NCBI RefSeq assembly: GCF_932294415.1
Contig: NC_065538.1
Coordinates: forward strand, 17,955,656-18,019,655
Reading direction: 5' to 3'
Source of the DNA: Quercus robur
Lineage: Eukaryota; Streptophyta; Magnoliopsida; Fagales; Fagaceae
Length of the DNA stretch: 64,000 nucleotides
The notes beneath the pieces are model-generated. The model was given only the letters and a program-made list of their open reading frames with translations, was not told the DNA's origin and did not search any database. The number at the start of each line of letters is the position of its first letter. The first letter of the stretch is position 1. A program made the translations under genes and the position numbers. Of this stretch, positions 1-10,829 are shown in pieces.

Positions 1-1110
1 AGAGTGACAACAAAAGAAAGAAGATGCAAGGTATATGTTGTTCGGCTTAATAATCAATGTTCATGGAGGAAAGTTTTAACGGCTACATCTTCACTATAAT
101 ATAAATTTTCAACTTTATTACATTAATCTTGGATATGGGGCATTTATAGGAGACTAAACGATAAACTAATCATACAATAGACTATGATTACTTGACTTGT
201 AGTAAAAGTAGTATTATTAGCTTGCACATTAAGGATTGAGTCTGGGCCTAGACTATGATTGGACCCAATGCCTCTAATCACCTAGAAAGTTTAAAGATGC
301 TTACTATGTTTAATTTTCCAATAATTTGGTTTCATAAATTTAGGATGGAAGGAGGATAAAAAAAAAATGTTAAAATTAATACTAATTTTACTAAAAGAGA
401 GTTAATGAATTGATGTGATAATGAAAATGTAATTCATGCTACATAAACATAATAAATATATTTCTGAATTACTTTTTTGTGTGTAGAATTTTAACTCATT
501 ATCTTGTAAGATTTATATAATCTTTTTAATATATAAAAGAAGATGAGAAAAAGTTTGATCAAGAACTTTAATTGGATTTTAATTTTTAATTGCATCTTAA
601 TTTTATGTCGAGTGTTATTTTAAAGTGAGGTGTTATGCCCATAATATTTTCACAACACTTTCATGACAAATTATATGTGGTAAGTTGTTATTGATTTTAA
701 TTTAAACTTACCACTGAAATTATTTTTGTCCACTAATAATAACTTGTAACAATCTGTTACGTATGATTTATTGTGAAAACATTTTGGACATAACATTTAT
801 CTATTTTAAATGTCCTATTATTGATGCCAAATGTTTTTAGATTTGAAATATACTCAAATTTCTTGCCAAATGTCATTTCATTATACTCTAATTTTGTGTC
901 AATTATGTTTACATGGAAATTCATATATCTAAACTTATAAAAATATAGAAGACTAAATTCGAATTTTTTATACATCTAATTCAAATTCAAAAGCTTGTTC
1001 CTTTCCTCATATTCTTCCTTGCGAAGAATAGGTGTTTTACTCGTGGGTACCCACACTAGTCACACTATGGCTTTTATTGTTTTGCTGTGATGGGTCCTAG
1101 GGAGATAAAT
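1..1110. repeat. Segmental repeat block D, copy 0
   Basis: This AT-rich stretch is recognisably similar to 17690-18610 and to 61430-62180. Shared landmarks in order are a segment about tatgcaaggt/ggaggaaag, a CAATAGACTATG segment, TTTAATTTTCCAATAATTT, AATTCATGCAACATAAACAT-like text, and near the end TTTTGCTGTGATGGG followed by CCTAGG. No credible gene is inside; the short reading frames are in low-complexity DNA. It lies upstream of the acid-phosphatase-like gene. The outer border is cut by the window edge. Confidence 0.75.
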
Positions 1111-2530
1111 TTTTTTTTTTTTTTTTTCCTCCTGAATAATACAATTTATTGTAAGAAGAAGAATTGATGGAAAATTAAATCCAACGTGCAATTGGATTTG
1201 TGGCCCAATATATCGAAGCTAGTTTTATTTATGTCCGTTTGAGTCCAATCAAGAATTCAAGATGCTTCACTTTGTTGTTATTGTTGTTTTCTTTCCCCTA
1301 CTCAAAAGATCTAAAATGTTGCACGAATTATAAGAAAGCTACAGTCCTTTTATCCACAACAACAGAGAAACCAATGAGAAAGCCGGAAAAGACGATGGAG
1401 GGAAAGAACCCATGCATGCTGCAGTATCAGATACATGTCAACATGTGCTGTATTTCAGTCATACTTTTAACTAGAGACATGGTAAAATAAAAAGCAACCT
1501 TCCCACATGCGTAGGGCAATAAGTAAATCATAATAATTGAAATGAAAGATATTATTAGAAACATTATTTACAGATTTTTACCATCACATATGTTGTATAA
1601 ATTAATGTGTCAATTTATATAAAAAAAAAGTAGAATTAAGAAATATATTATCTTGTTGATTTGGCAATTGGCTCCGATCACATTAATTTCCTTTTTGTGT
1701 GGTTTGTTTGTTGATTTGAACATTAGATGTTTCCATTTGAAATACCAAGATGTGCCAATCAATTTAGTTACAAGAATTTTAATAATCACATTAATTATTA
1801 TGTCATTTTATAATTTGTGGTTAAAAGAAAAAGAAATCCAAGAGAGATAATATTTCTTACAATGAATTGGAATCATTTAGAGTTTTTAGTGTAACTACTA
1901 ACTATCACGTGGTTTTGAAAATATTTTTCATTCATTTGGAAATGAATAGATTGAATTTTGCATTGTTATTTTAAATAAATATCAAAATCATGACAATCAA
2001 TATTTTTAAAATGTTGGTAGTGGTAAAATCTGATTCACAATGTCAAAATGAATGCACAAAATTTTAGAAACTCTATAATGAAATTATCTTAAGAATTATA
2101 GAGGATTTTAATCATTTTTCAATTTTTTAAAACAATTGTTAGCTTTATTTGTTATAATTGGAGTAACATCACTTGGACTTGAATTCACTACTAATACTAG
2201 TTTTATTATGCATCAATCAAAATAGACCATTTTAAATTTTAAATAGATCTAAAACAAAAATTATTTTCTTAGACTCATTGAAAGGGAAAAAAATGTTAAA
2301 ATTATTGACATTTTTACTATAAAACAGTTTACAAATTGCACTGATAATAAACAAGATTTGTTTTGTATTTTAAAATTGATAATAACTCTACTAAAACATC
2401 TTTTTATAAAATTAATAGGGTTCGTTTACCAAGTGTGTCTCACTGAATTTCCATTTGAAATGATATTTATTGGACCAGTGGTGTTTGAGTAAATTACATC
2501 CCTAAGTAAGGTCCCTTTGCAAAGTTAGAA
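1111..2530. other. Intergenic, upstream of acid-phosphatase-like gene
   Basis: AT-rich DNA with a T run at about 1111-1128 and no open frame with recognisable protein content. I see no repeat with clear boundaries here. The last few hundred bases are the presumed promoter of the gene at 2610. Confidence 0.6.
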
Positions 2531-2532
2531 CC

Positions 2533-2540
2533 TATATATA
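2533..2540 (+). promoter_or_regulatory. TATA box of acid-phosphatase-like gene
   Basis: TATATATA lies about 75 bp upstream of the ATG at 2610, a normal plant spacing that leaves a 5' leader of roughly 40-50 bases. No other strong TATA lies nearer the start codon. Confidence 0.65.
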
Positions 2541-2609
2541 GAGGCACCATGCAGTGAAATCTATCAACTTCTACAAACTACTCTCTAGCTCTTTCCCTTA
2601 CAAATAACC

Positions 2610-4590
2610 ATGAAGGTTTTATCGTTGTTCTTCTTCCTTGCCACAATTATAGCAACATGCCAAGGAGCCCCCCACCACCACAATCCCGGCTTTGACTGCC
2701 TCAGTTGGCGTCTAGCCGTCGAAACTAACAACATGCGTCATTGGTCTGTGGTTCCACAAGCTTGTGTAAGCTACGTTGGGCACTACATGCTCGGCTACCA
2801 ATATCGTAAGGATGTTCAAGCTGTGGCTGATCTTGCTTACAACTTTGCCAAGACCGCCCCACTCCCCAGGGACCTCAGGACAAATCTTTGGATCTTTGAC
2901 GTTGCTGATACTGTGCTCTCTAACTTGCCTTATTATGCTCAACCTGATGTTGCTTTTGGGTAAGTAATTAAATTTTAATAACAAACATTTACCCCGAGAT
3001 AACCTAAAGAGTAATAATGCATGGTAACAATCACTGTGAAATTTGATACTCATTATTTATGTACTGCTTGAGTTTGATTCGTGCTAAATGCATATTCCTT
3101 CCTCTCACATGAATAGAGTCCTATTAATTAAATTATGGTGGGATTCATCATTCATGTGAAAGGAAGGAGTATGCATTTATAATATTCTAAGAGTATCTAA
3201 TAATTTTCTTACTTAATATATAGCAATATTGTAGTAAATATCTGCTTACTAATTTAGTTTGTTTCCACCTTAATAATAGCATTGTTTTAAATATATCTGC
3301 ATCTGATGGGTTATCTTTTTTCTCATCACTTTTATCAATATTTATTTCAGGGGAACGCCATATAACTCGACAAAATTCGCAATATGGGAACAGAAAGGCA
3401 TATCACCAGCAGTGCCTGGGATTCTTGACCTATACAAGAAAGTGCAAAGTCTTGGGTTTAAGATTGTCTTTATTTCAGGAAGGTCTGAGAGCTTGAGGGA
3501 AGTTACAACAAAGAACCTGAAGAATCTAGGTTTCACCACTTGGGAGAAGCTCATACTAAAGTAAGCACCAAGCATTTTAGAGTTATAAAAAACTGCACCA
3601 TACAGTTCCTAAATGCAATCACAACCTTGAGTCTTAGACCAATGTCTTATAGTATATTTATATATGATACAGTAGTTTTTTTTTTTTTTTTTTTTTTCGG
3701 GGGTAGAAAATTATGCAGTATTTATAGCTTTGGTTTTTGAGATACTTTGGAGTGAATACAAATCTCATGTCTTATACTAAGTATTACACTTTACACTCTT
3801 TCAATTAAAAGTTTGTCGTGCATCTTCGCCCACTTTTCAGTTCTCTTTATAATACCATAAAAAAGATTAAGTAATATCACTCAACAATTAAGTTCTCGAC
3901 AAAATGTCATTTTGATTATAATTAAATATATATGAAAATATTTGTATTCTCTACAATTTATTTATTTTTATTATTATGAAAGGAAGGTACTTAGGAGGAG
4001 GATGATCAAAGTTGGCTTCTAATCTGAACATAATCATAGTAGCATTTTATTTGTTAGATTTAGTGAGCTATATATAGCTGCTCTAGTCCTACCACAACAT
4101 CGACGTACAAGAAACCGATGTTTCACTAATAATTTATACATGCTTCCAATTGTGGGAGTCAAACCAAGACCTAGTGTCCACAAAATTACTTCAGAATTGA
4201 GAGTAAGCCTATGACCAATGAACCACCACTAGCCTTGGTGGTTGTATCTCTCTCCTTTTTAAACTCTCTTTCTTGACTTCTTGTATCTGTTCTTAAGTTC
4301 TTTGATAGTTGGTACAAGGATCTCGTAAGCATCCTTAGTGTAAACCAAAAAAAAGAAAAAAAAAAGACCATCCTTACAGTTTTTGGTCACTCATAATTAA
4401 TTTTTGTGACAGGCAAACCTCTGATGCGGGTACCTCATCACAAATTTACAAAGAAAAGAAAAGAAACGAGCTTTTAGCTCAGCGTTACAGAATCGTTGGG
4501 AATGTGGGAGATCAATGGAGTGATCTAGTGGGAGAACATGTTGGCATCCGGACATTTAAGGTGCCTAACCCAATGTACTACATTAGTTGA
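2610..4590 (+). CDS. Acid phosphatase / vegetative storage protein-like (HAD family), three exons
   Basis: Exons 2610-2959, 3351-3560 and 4413-4590 join in frame with GT/AG borders and encode 245 residues, the usual size of plant class-B acid phosphatases and vegetative storage proteins. An N-terminal signal peptide is visible (residues 1-20, ending near TCQGA), implying secretion or vacuolar delivery. Family landmarks follow in order: SWRLAVETNN (32-41), the HAD motif I region IFDVADTVLSN (95-105) then LPYYA, motif II as ISGR in exon 2, and GDQWSDL plus RTFKVPNPMYYI near the C-terminus. Motif I is normally DxDxT. Here the nucleophile Asp97 is present but the second Asp is Ala99 (codon 2904-2906, GCT), so hydrolysis is probably weak or absent and a storage or non-catalytic role is likelier. 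Intron 2 is long and contains poly-T. No frameshift or stop interrupts it. Confidence 0.92.
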
Positions 4591-4778
4591 ACAATTCAAC
4601 TTTTGTAAGTCTGAGAGCTGATGGGATATGTTTGAAAATAAGGTAGATGAGCTTCAGCGCTGTGTTCTACCACTTGTGTCCTGCCAAGTTCGGTGTTATG
4701 AGTTGTGTTGTGTTATTAATTGTGAAAGAGTCAGTCTTTCTTTTTTTCTTCTGTTCCGTGTGTCCTTGTTTAGTCTGA

Positions 4779-4784
4779 AATAAA
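4779..4784 (+). terminator. Poly(A) signal AATAAA
   Basis: AATAAA lies about 190 bp after the stop codon of the acid-phosphatase-like gene and is the best 3'-end signal there. Confidence 0.45.
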
Positions 4785-4799
4785 TTGTCTATGGTTAAG

Positions 4800-5724
4800 A
4801 GTTTGTGCTGTGAGGAGTTAGTCCTAAGTCCTCTAACTCCCAAGTAAAATGTAGTTTTAATTTTTTATAAGAATTGAAATTATCTACCTTTTGTTGTGTA
4901 TCCTTATTTTATTTTAAATTAAGTTTTTTTTTTTGGTCTGTCTTGTCCCAACAAGTTAAATGACATAAATTTTTATATTTTTAGTTCTAAAATTATTGAG
5001 AAAAACATATTAATTAAATTTAATGTTGATCATAGGTTTATGTCCAATTTTTGCATTGAACAAAGATTTCCTATAAACCAGTTGGAGGAATTTCTTTCAA
5101 ATCTCATTTAACCACTGTGTGACGATTTATAAAACTAGTCACATGACTAAAAGTACATGTATATCATATTTTAACTATCATAGAGTGGATTGAAGCAAGT
5201 TTCCTCTAAACCAATTAAAAGGTAAATTTTTTCTCCGAAACTTATCTTATTAAATCATAGTGTTATCCAGCATTGGCAGAGATTCTAATGAAACTGAACC
5301 AGAGAACCTATTATCTTTAGCACAAATGGTGCTTTGACATGATAGTCAATTTACTTTGTGGTTAACGCAAAAAGGATTCATAAGATTAAATGTCAATTGG
5401 GACGTCAAGAACTTTATATCTCGATAATATTATTTGGTTTTATTTATAAGAAAAATTAAGATTCGAATGTCCTTCCCATTTATTATAACAATGAAATTAT
5501 TGAAAAATAAATAGATAATCATCTAATAAGGAAGAATATCTTTCTCACTCTCATCGAAGGAGGTGACTCAAAATCAAACACCTAAGCCAATCTATATATA
5601 TATATATATATATATATTTTGGTACGCCAAAATAAACTAAAGGGTATGTCATTTTAGAATTTGTATGAAGATATTTTGGTACGCCAAAAATTAAAGACGA
5701 AACATGAGAATCCTGTTATTAGTA

Positions 5725-5760
<36 letters not shown>

Positions 5761-5960
5761 TAAAATTTAATTAGATTTAGCATAAACCACCTAAATTTTA
5801 AAAACATTAATTCATAGAGATAAACTCCATGTTTAAAACAATATCACCACAATTGGGTATGATTAATTTTTAAAAATAAAACTCACACATTCATCACTCT
5901 CAATTCTCTCTACGTTTGTATCAAAAAAAAAAAAAAACTCTCTTTGTCTACCTCGATATT
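4800..5960. other. AT-rich spacer with two TA microsatellites
   Basis: No gene seen. TA dinucleotide runs lie at about 5593-5617 and 5730-5756. A short imperfect palindrome TTTTGGTACGCCAAAA occurs near 5616 and again near 5671, on either side of a spacer of about 40 bp. Confidence 0.7.
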
Positions 5961-5964
5961 GAAT

Positions 5965-6660
5965 TATTTTTGCTTCATCATAATTTCAAAAATAAACACT
6001 AATGATTTTTTTTATAATTCTCTATCTCTAAGGCTGCGTTTGAATCAACTTCAAAGTGATTCCGGAAATGATTTTCCGGAAAATGCATGCGTTTGGCTGT
6101 CACGGAAAACGTTATTTTCCGGAAAATGATTTCCGGTTGACCACGAATTTTCCCTTTGACCACGAAAAATGATTTCTGCCTTCATTTTCACTTCAATTCA
6201 CTTCCGGAAAAAGAGAGAGAGAGAGAGAAGAGAGAGCCCAGATCAGAGAGAGAGAGGGACGATCGCGCCGACGAGCGGCGCGGTGCACGATCGCGATCGT
6301 CGATCGAGCGGCGCGATCGACGATCGCGATCGACGAGCGCGCTCGTCTCTCGTCGATCGCGATCGTCGATCGACGAGCGCGCTCGTCGGATGAGCGTTTC
6401 GCCGGATTTGATGTATTTTCTGGTAAAATGATTAAATGAACCAAACACCAAAATTAATTTTCCGTAAAATGAATTTTGTGACAGCCAAACACATGAAAAC
6501 GTTTTCCTTTCCGGAAAATAGCATTTCCGGAAAATAAAATGATTTTACGCGAACCAAACACAGCCTAACATTGTTGAATTTTCAGGTGTTTGTGATGGTT
6601 TAAGATCTAAGAATATTGGGGGAAATTGTGGGGTTAAAGAGTACCTGTGCAGGTCTTTGT
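5965..6660 (+). pseudogene. Decayed copy of an orphan exon, split by a MITE
   Basis: The flanks 5965-6028 and 6569-6660 together match 6670-6848. After an intron-like TTTTCAG acceptor this copy reads VCDGLRSKNIGGNCGVK and then loses frame. It is a tandem duplicate of the better copy at 6761-6848, interrupted by the transposon at 6032-6565. I do not recognise the protein. Confidence 0.45.
6032..6565. mobile_element. Harbinger/Tourist-like MITE, 534 bp, TSD TAA
   Basis: The element begins GGCTGCGTTTG and ends CAAACACAGCC, imperfect terminal inverted repeats, and is flanked by TAA at 6029-6031 and 6566-6568. A 3-bp TAA/TTA duplication is the PIF/Harbinger signature. Subterminal regions on both sides carry many TTTCCGGAAAA motifs. 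The centre (about 6250-6400) is very CpG-rich and dense in CGATCG and GCGC palindromes, which is why overlapping open frames appear on both strands. It encodes no transposase, so it is non-autonomous. Confidence 0.8.
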
Positions 6661-6760
6661 AGTCGACCTTGGTATTTAATTATTGTTGATTCATCAAAAT
6701 TTTGAAAATAAATACTAATTATTTTTTTATTCTCAATCTCTATCATTTTTGAATTTTCAG

Positions 6761-6848
6761 GTGTTTGTGATGGTTTGAGACCTGACAACTTTGGGGGAAA
6801 TTGTGGAGTTAAGGGATTACCTGTGTGTGTCTGGACTCGTGTTGAAGG
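6761..6848 (+). other. Possible orphan internal exon
   Basis: Bounded by a TTTTCAG acceptor and a GTAAGT donor, it reads VCDGLRPDNFGGNCGVKG and then LPVCVWTRVEG. It splices in frame to 7919-7964, reading LIRWIKKKGLGFPT then stop. An alternative acceptor near 7053 also gives an in-frame terminal exon ending at 7143. I find no upstream exons or start codon, and do not recognise the family. It may be the 3' remnant of a gene whose 5' part is lost. Confidence 0.35.
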
Positions 6849-7353
6849 GTAAGTTTTATTAGTCTAAAGAAACTACTGGTAGCCACTTCCTTTAAATCAA
6901 TTTCACATAATTTTTTAGATCTTTCATTGTCACTAGTTTTGATTGTTTTAGTCTCATGTTGTCAATTTAAAAATGCTATATTTATTAAATAAACCTTATT
7001 AAAAAATTTATATGATTGAGCTATTTCCCTTCTAATGTCTTTTTTTGGATAGGCTACAACAATTAGATCTAGAGACTCAACAGACTGGTGGAGATACTTG
7101 CCATGAATATTACACACTCAATAGAACTCACAAATCTCCTTAGCATTTAGTATTCAATTTGAAGCCTTACGTATTGCACTTAAGGTTCTAAAAATTAAGT
7201 TTTACTCATTTGCGTATAAGTTAAGAGGATTATTTTTTTTGATTTTTTTTTCTCAAAAAAGAGGTTTTTTTTTTCTTAAAAAAAAGAAATAATATGTGAT
7301 TAGTCCCCTTCGCAATAATTTGTTTCTAATTTTTAATATCTTCATTTTTTTTT

Positions 7354-7688
7354 GGGTAAACTACGTATTTGGTCCCTATTCTATACACTATATTTCAATT
7401 TGGTCCCTAACTTTTCAATTGTGTCAATTTGGTCTCTAACCTTTCAGTACCGTGTCAATTAAGTCTTTACTATTATTTTTTGGATGAAAATTGATAATGC
7501 GTTTAATGGTCAAAATAAAATATTAGCTTTCATTGATGTAACAATACGCTATAATTTTATTTTAACCGTTTGACATTTCATCAATTTTCATCCAAAATAT
7601 AACAATAAGGACTAAATTGACATAATTGAAAGGTTAGAGACCAAATTGACATATGCTATAAAGGATAGAACCAAATATGTAGTTTACC
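7354..7688. mobile_element. MITE with long terminal inverted repeats, about 335 bp
   Basis: It begins GGGTAAACTACGTATTTGGT and ends with the reverse complement of GGTAAACTACATATTTGGTT. The TTTGGTCCCTAA phrases repeat inside both arms. It sits in T-rich DNA, so the target-site duplication cannot be read. The long inverted repeats suggest a foldback or Mutator-type non-autonomous element. Confidence 0.65.
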
Positions 7689-7692
7689 TCTT

Positions 7693-7694
<2 letters not shown>

Positions 7695-7737
<43 letters not shown>
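7695..7737. repeat. Poly-T tract
   Basis: An uninterrupted run of about 43 T follows the MITE at 7354-7688. Confidence 0.9.
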
Positions 7738-7918
7738 CTAATTGGATCATAGTACTAAAAAAAAATTCTTCAGAATTTTGATTTGAATTTATGCTATTTT
7801 GGGTTGTTGAGAATCATGGAAAAGGAAGCCAAATTTATAATATTCAGGAATAAATAGTTATATATATATATATACAATTTTTTTTACTAAGGTGATCCAC
7901 TTTTTGACTTATATGCAG

Positions 7919-7964
7919 GTTGATCAGATGGATTAAGAAGAAGGGCTTGGGTTTTCCTACATGA
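7919..7964 (+). other. Possible orphan terminal exon
   Basis: Follows a TATATGCAG acceptor and completes the frame of the exon at 6761-6848, ending at TGA 7962-7964. Unrecognised; see that entry. Confidence 0.3.
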
Positions 7965-8734
7965 CATGACATCTTCTTATTTTTCTTTTCTTTTTTTAAA
8001 TTTTTATTTTTTTTTCCCCTTGATGGATTGTTGTTATATATGTACTAATGTCGAAAGCAAGATAAAAGAATAAATATGAAAATGAAAAGCCTTCGATCAC
8101 TTGCGAAGCTGTAAATTTGTAATGAAATAATGAATAGGGAGAATGAATGATTCAAAGCTGAATACCCCTAGAAATTTTGGTGATTGAAAAATGCATCAAC
8201 CTCGAATTATAATCAATAAAATTTTTGCAATTATCAAAAAAAATAGAAAAACTTTTGAACACACGCATAATGCAACACGTGTACAAAGATGCTAGTATAT
8301 ATATAAAAATAAAATAAGAAATCATTACATCTTTTAGGAATATATAGTTTTAAAAAAGTGAAAGTTAATACTATATTTAATTTGAATTATTTCTTAAAAA
8401 CATGTATAATTATGATAATTTTTAATTGTATTTATGCATATACACGAGACTACACACAATAATTACAGCCCTTTGTACTTTTTTTTTTTTTTTTTTTTTA
8501 ACTTTATTGCAGTTTTATGTCATATTTTTGCAACTTTTAAATTGTGGGAGCAGTTTTATAGAGAGAAAAAAAATTGAAATAAATTATAGTGTCAATTTTA
8601 TGTTTTTTTTTTTTTTTTTGGTGTTGTTGTTGTTGTGATCATCATCAAATAAAACCCATGTTAGTGCAACATTAACCAGCAGCGTGCATGTTAACATTTT
8701 CGATAAACAAAATGACAAATTGGTCTATCCAGAA
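7965..8734. other. AT-rich spacer
   Basis: No gene or bounded element seen. Contains poly-T runs near 8480-8500 and 8600-8620. Confidence 0.6.
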
Positions 8735-8862
8735 ATTGGGACAATGACATGACAATATGACATCTCGTTCGCCGCATATTCGTCGCATCTTATCTATATT
8801 CGTCTCCTATCATTATCAACAGGGAAAAACAAAAACTCTCAATGACTTTTTAATATAGGATT
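8735..8862 (+). repeat. Segmental repeat block A, copy 0, first part
   Basis: Matches the start of block A at about 47505-47610, including CGCCGCATATTCGTCG and the following CATCTTAT and AAAAACAAAAACTC segments. It is cut off by transposon insertions to its right and resumes near 10830. Confidence 0.6.
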
Positions 8863-8866
8863 TTAT

Positions 8867-9024
8867 TAATGTGTGCCCTAAGGGCACACAATAATAAATC
8901 AATTTTAGAAAAAGTTTATCGAAAATTGAAAAAATTTTGACAGTTTTTTCAATTCCCAATAAATTCCCAATAAAATTTTTTTAAAACTGGATTTGTTAAT
9001 GTGTGCCCTTAGGGCATACGTTAA
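8867..9024. mobile_element. MITE with TGTGCCCTAAGGGCACA ends
   Basis: Both ends carry a near-perfect palindrome: GTGTGCCCTAAGGGCACAC at 8871-8889 and GTGTGCCCTTAGGGCATAC at 9001-9019. The interior is AT-rich and non-coding. A second, more diverged copy lies at about 10115-10265. Confidence 0.5.
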
Positions 9025-9067
9025 CCGGACCCTTTAATATATATATATATATATATATATTATATAC

Positions 9068-10124
9068 CCTTAAAAGCATTCTCATCAAGAATATTAAATA
9101 TTTTATCATTTACTACTTCAAAATCCTAATTTATCAATTTTAACATACCAGTTTACAATCCACAATCCACCATACATCAAATATTCTTTTTTTTTTTTTA
9201 CAACTTCATTTAAATAATATTATTTTTATTTTACCACTTTCTCTCTCTTTCCACCACTTTCTTCTCAACGGTTGGCCACTGTCAGCCCCACCACCATAAA
9301 CCATCAACATTCCACATCAAACCTAGACCCATGGCCAACCCATTGCCACCACAATCAGCATCCATCCAAAAATCAACCCCATAGCCAAAAAAAGAAAAAA
9401 GAAAAAAGAAAACAACAACAACAAAAACTAAATTAAACTTGAGAGAGAGAAGCCTTACCATGAGAGGAAGAGAGGGAGGTGGAGGATAGAGAAACCCATC
9501 AAACCCAAGACCCACGCCTCAGCCACAGCAACGCACCTCCACCTCTACCCACCCACCTCGTTCTCAATCCCAGCCAAAACCCACCTCCTCGATCTCAACC
9601 CCAGCCAAAACCGTCGCCGAGCACCACCGATACCCACCAAACATTACAGCCACAGCTTCAATCACAACAAGAAACCACCACCACAAGAACCACAAGACAC
9701 CGGCCACAACAACCACAAGAAAACACATAACATGCCGATCTCCACACTGGTCTCCACGTCGATCTCCTCCACGCCAATCTCATGCCATCACGCCGTTCTC
9801 CTCACCACCAAGCCGATCTCAAATGTACAATCTTGTTGTGAGGGAGTGAGGGAGGGAGTGTGAGGAAATGAGAGATGTAGGAGACGAAGAGAGAACCAGA
9901 GAAAGAGAGAGAAGAGGGAGACATAGAGCTGGAGAGATAGAATAAATAAATTAATAAAATATTATACAATACTACTACAGTGCGCTCTAAAAAATGAGAG
10001 TATACTGTAGCAGTATTGCAAATTTTATAACATTTACTGGGTTTGATGGAGTGGATTTTTGGGTTTAAGATGCTAAAAAATAGCATTTATAGCATATGCA
10101 AGGCTTGATAAGAATGCTCTAAGG
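9068..10124. mobile_element. Non-autonomous TIR element, about 1.06 kb
   Basis: Begins CCTTAAAAGCATTCTCATCA and ends with the reverse complement of CCTTAGAGCATTCTTATCA, giving about 20-bp inverted ends. The interior has a CCACCACC-rich stretch (9480-9730) and a GAGAGA stretch; the open frames there are compositional. No transposase seen. Superfamily undetermined. Confidence 0.55.
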
Positions 10125-10265
10125 GCATATATTGGTAAACAATTTTAAGAAACTTTATAGAAAAATGTAATAGTAATTGACTGTTTTAACAACATTTTCA
10201 ATTTTCTATAAAAAATTTCTTAAAATAAATGATTAATATGTGCCCTAAGGGCATACATTAGCCCG
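10115..10265. mobile_element. Second TGTGCCCTAAGGGCA MITE copy
   Basis: Carries CTCTAAGGGCATA at the left and ATGTGCCCTAAGGGCATAC at the right, as in the 8867-9024 element, with a similar AT-rich interior. A TA microsatellite follows at about 10270-10300. Confidence 0.45.
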
Positions 10266-10267
10266 AC

Positions 10268-10304
<37 letters not shown>

Positions 10305-10829
10305 TTGAGTTCAAGTTACACCATTTCTTAAAAAAAAAAAAAAAAAAATTCAGGTTACACTTGGTGTAATTCTAAATAATTTTACACCACCCAATAATTT
10401 GTTATAGAATTAATATCTTGAAAATCTCACCATTGAATTATATGTTCTGCATGTTTTTAACATTCAAGTAAATTTTCATGTCAATTGAATGTTATTTATC
10501 ATTCGATCCATAAACTCATTTTTTATGTATTATTTTAAACTTCAAAAACTTGAATTTAAACAATTAATTGATAACCTGACTATTAATTTTTTATCACCTT
10601 GAAATTTTACAAGCATGGAGAACATATGAAGATAATGTAATCTAAATGTGGATTTGTTAAAATTTACATCCAATTAAAAAATATTGAGTGATGTAACTTA
10701 AACCCAACATCTATATTTCTTGGTAAAAAAAATTAATTTTTAGGTAGACTAAATTTTCAGCCCAAACCAAACACTTCTTATCATGTGAAATATTTTCCCA
10801 ATTTTCCATTATGGCTGAAACAAACACAA

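Noticed and set aside
757-975. 72-codon minus-strand frame in block D
   Set aside because: AT-rich and not preserved in the other D copies.
6156-6451. Overlapping Arg/Ser/Asp-rich open frames on both strands
   Set aside because: Produced by the CpG-rich palindromic core of the MITE; self-complementary DNA opens frames on both strands.
9479-9730. Pro/Thr/Gln-rich 83-codon frame
   Set aside because: It reflects a CCACCA-rich low-complexity stretch inside a TIR element.
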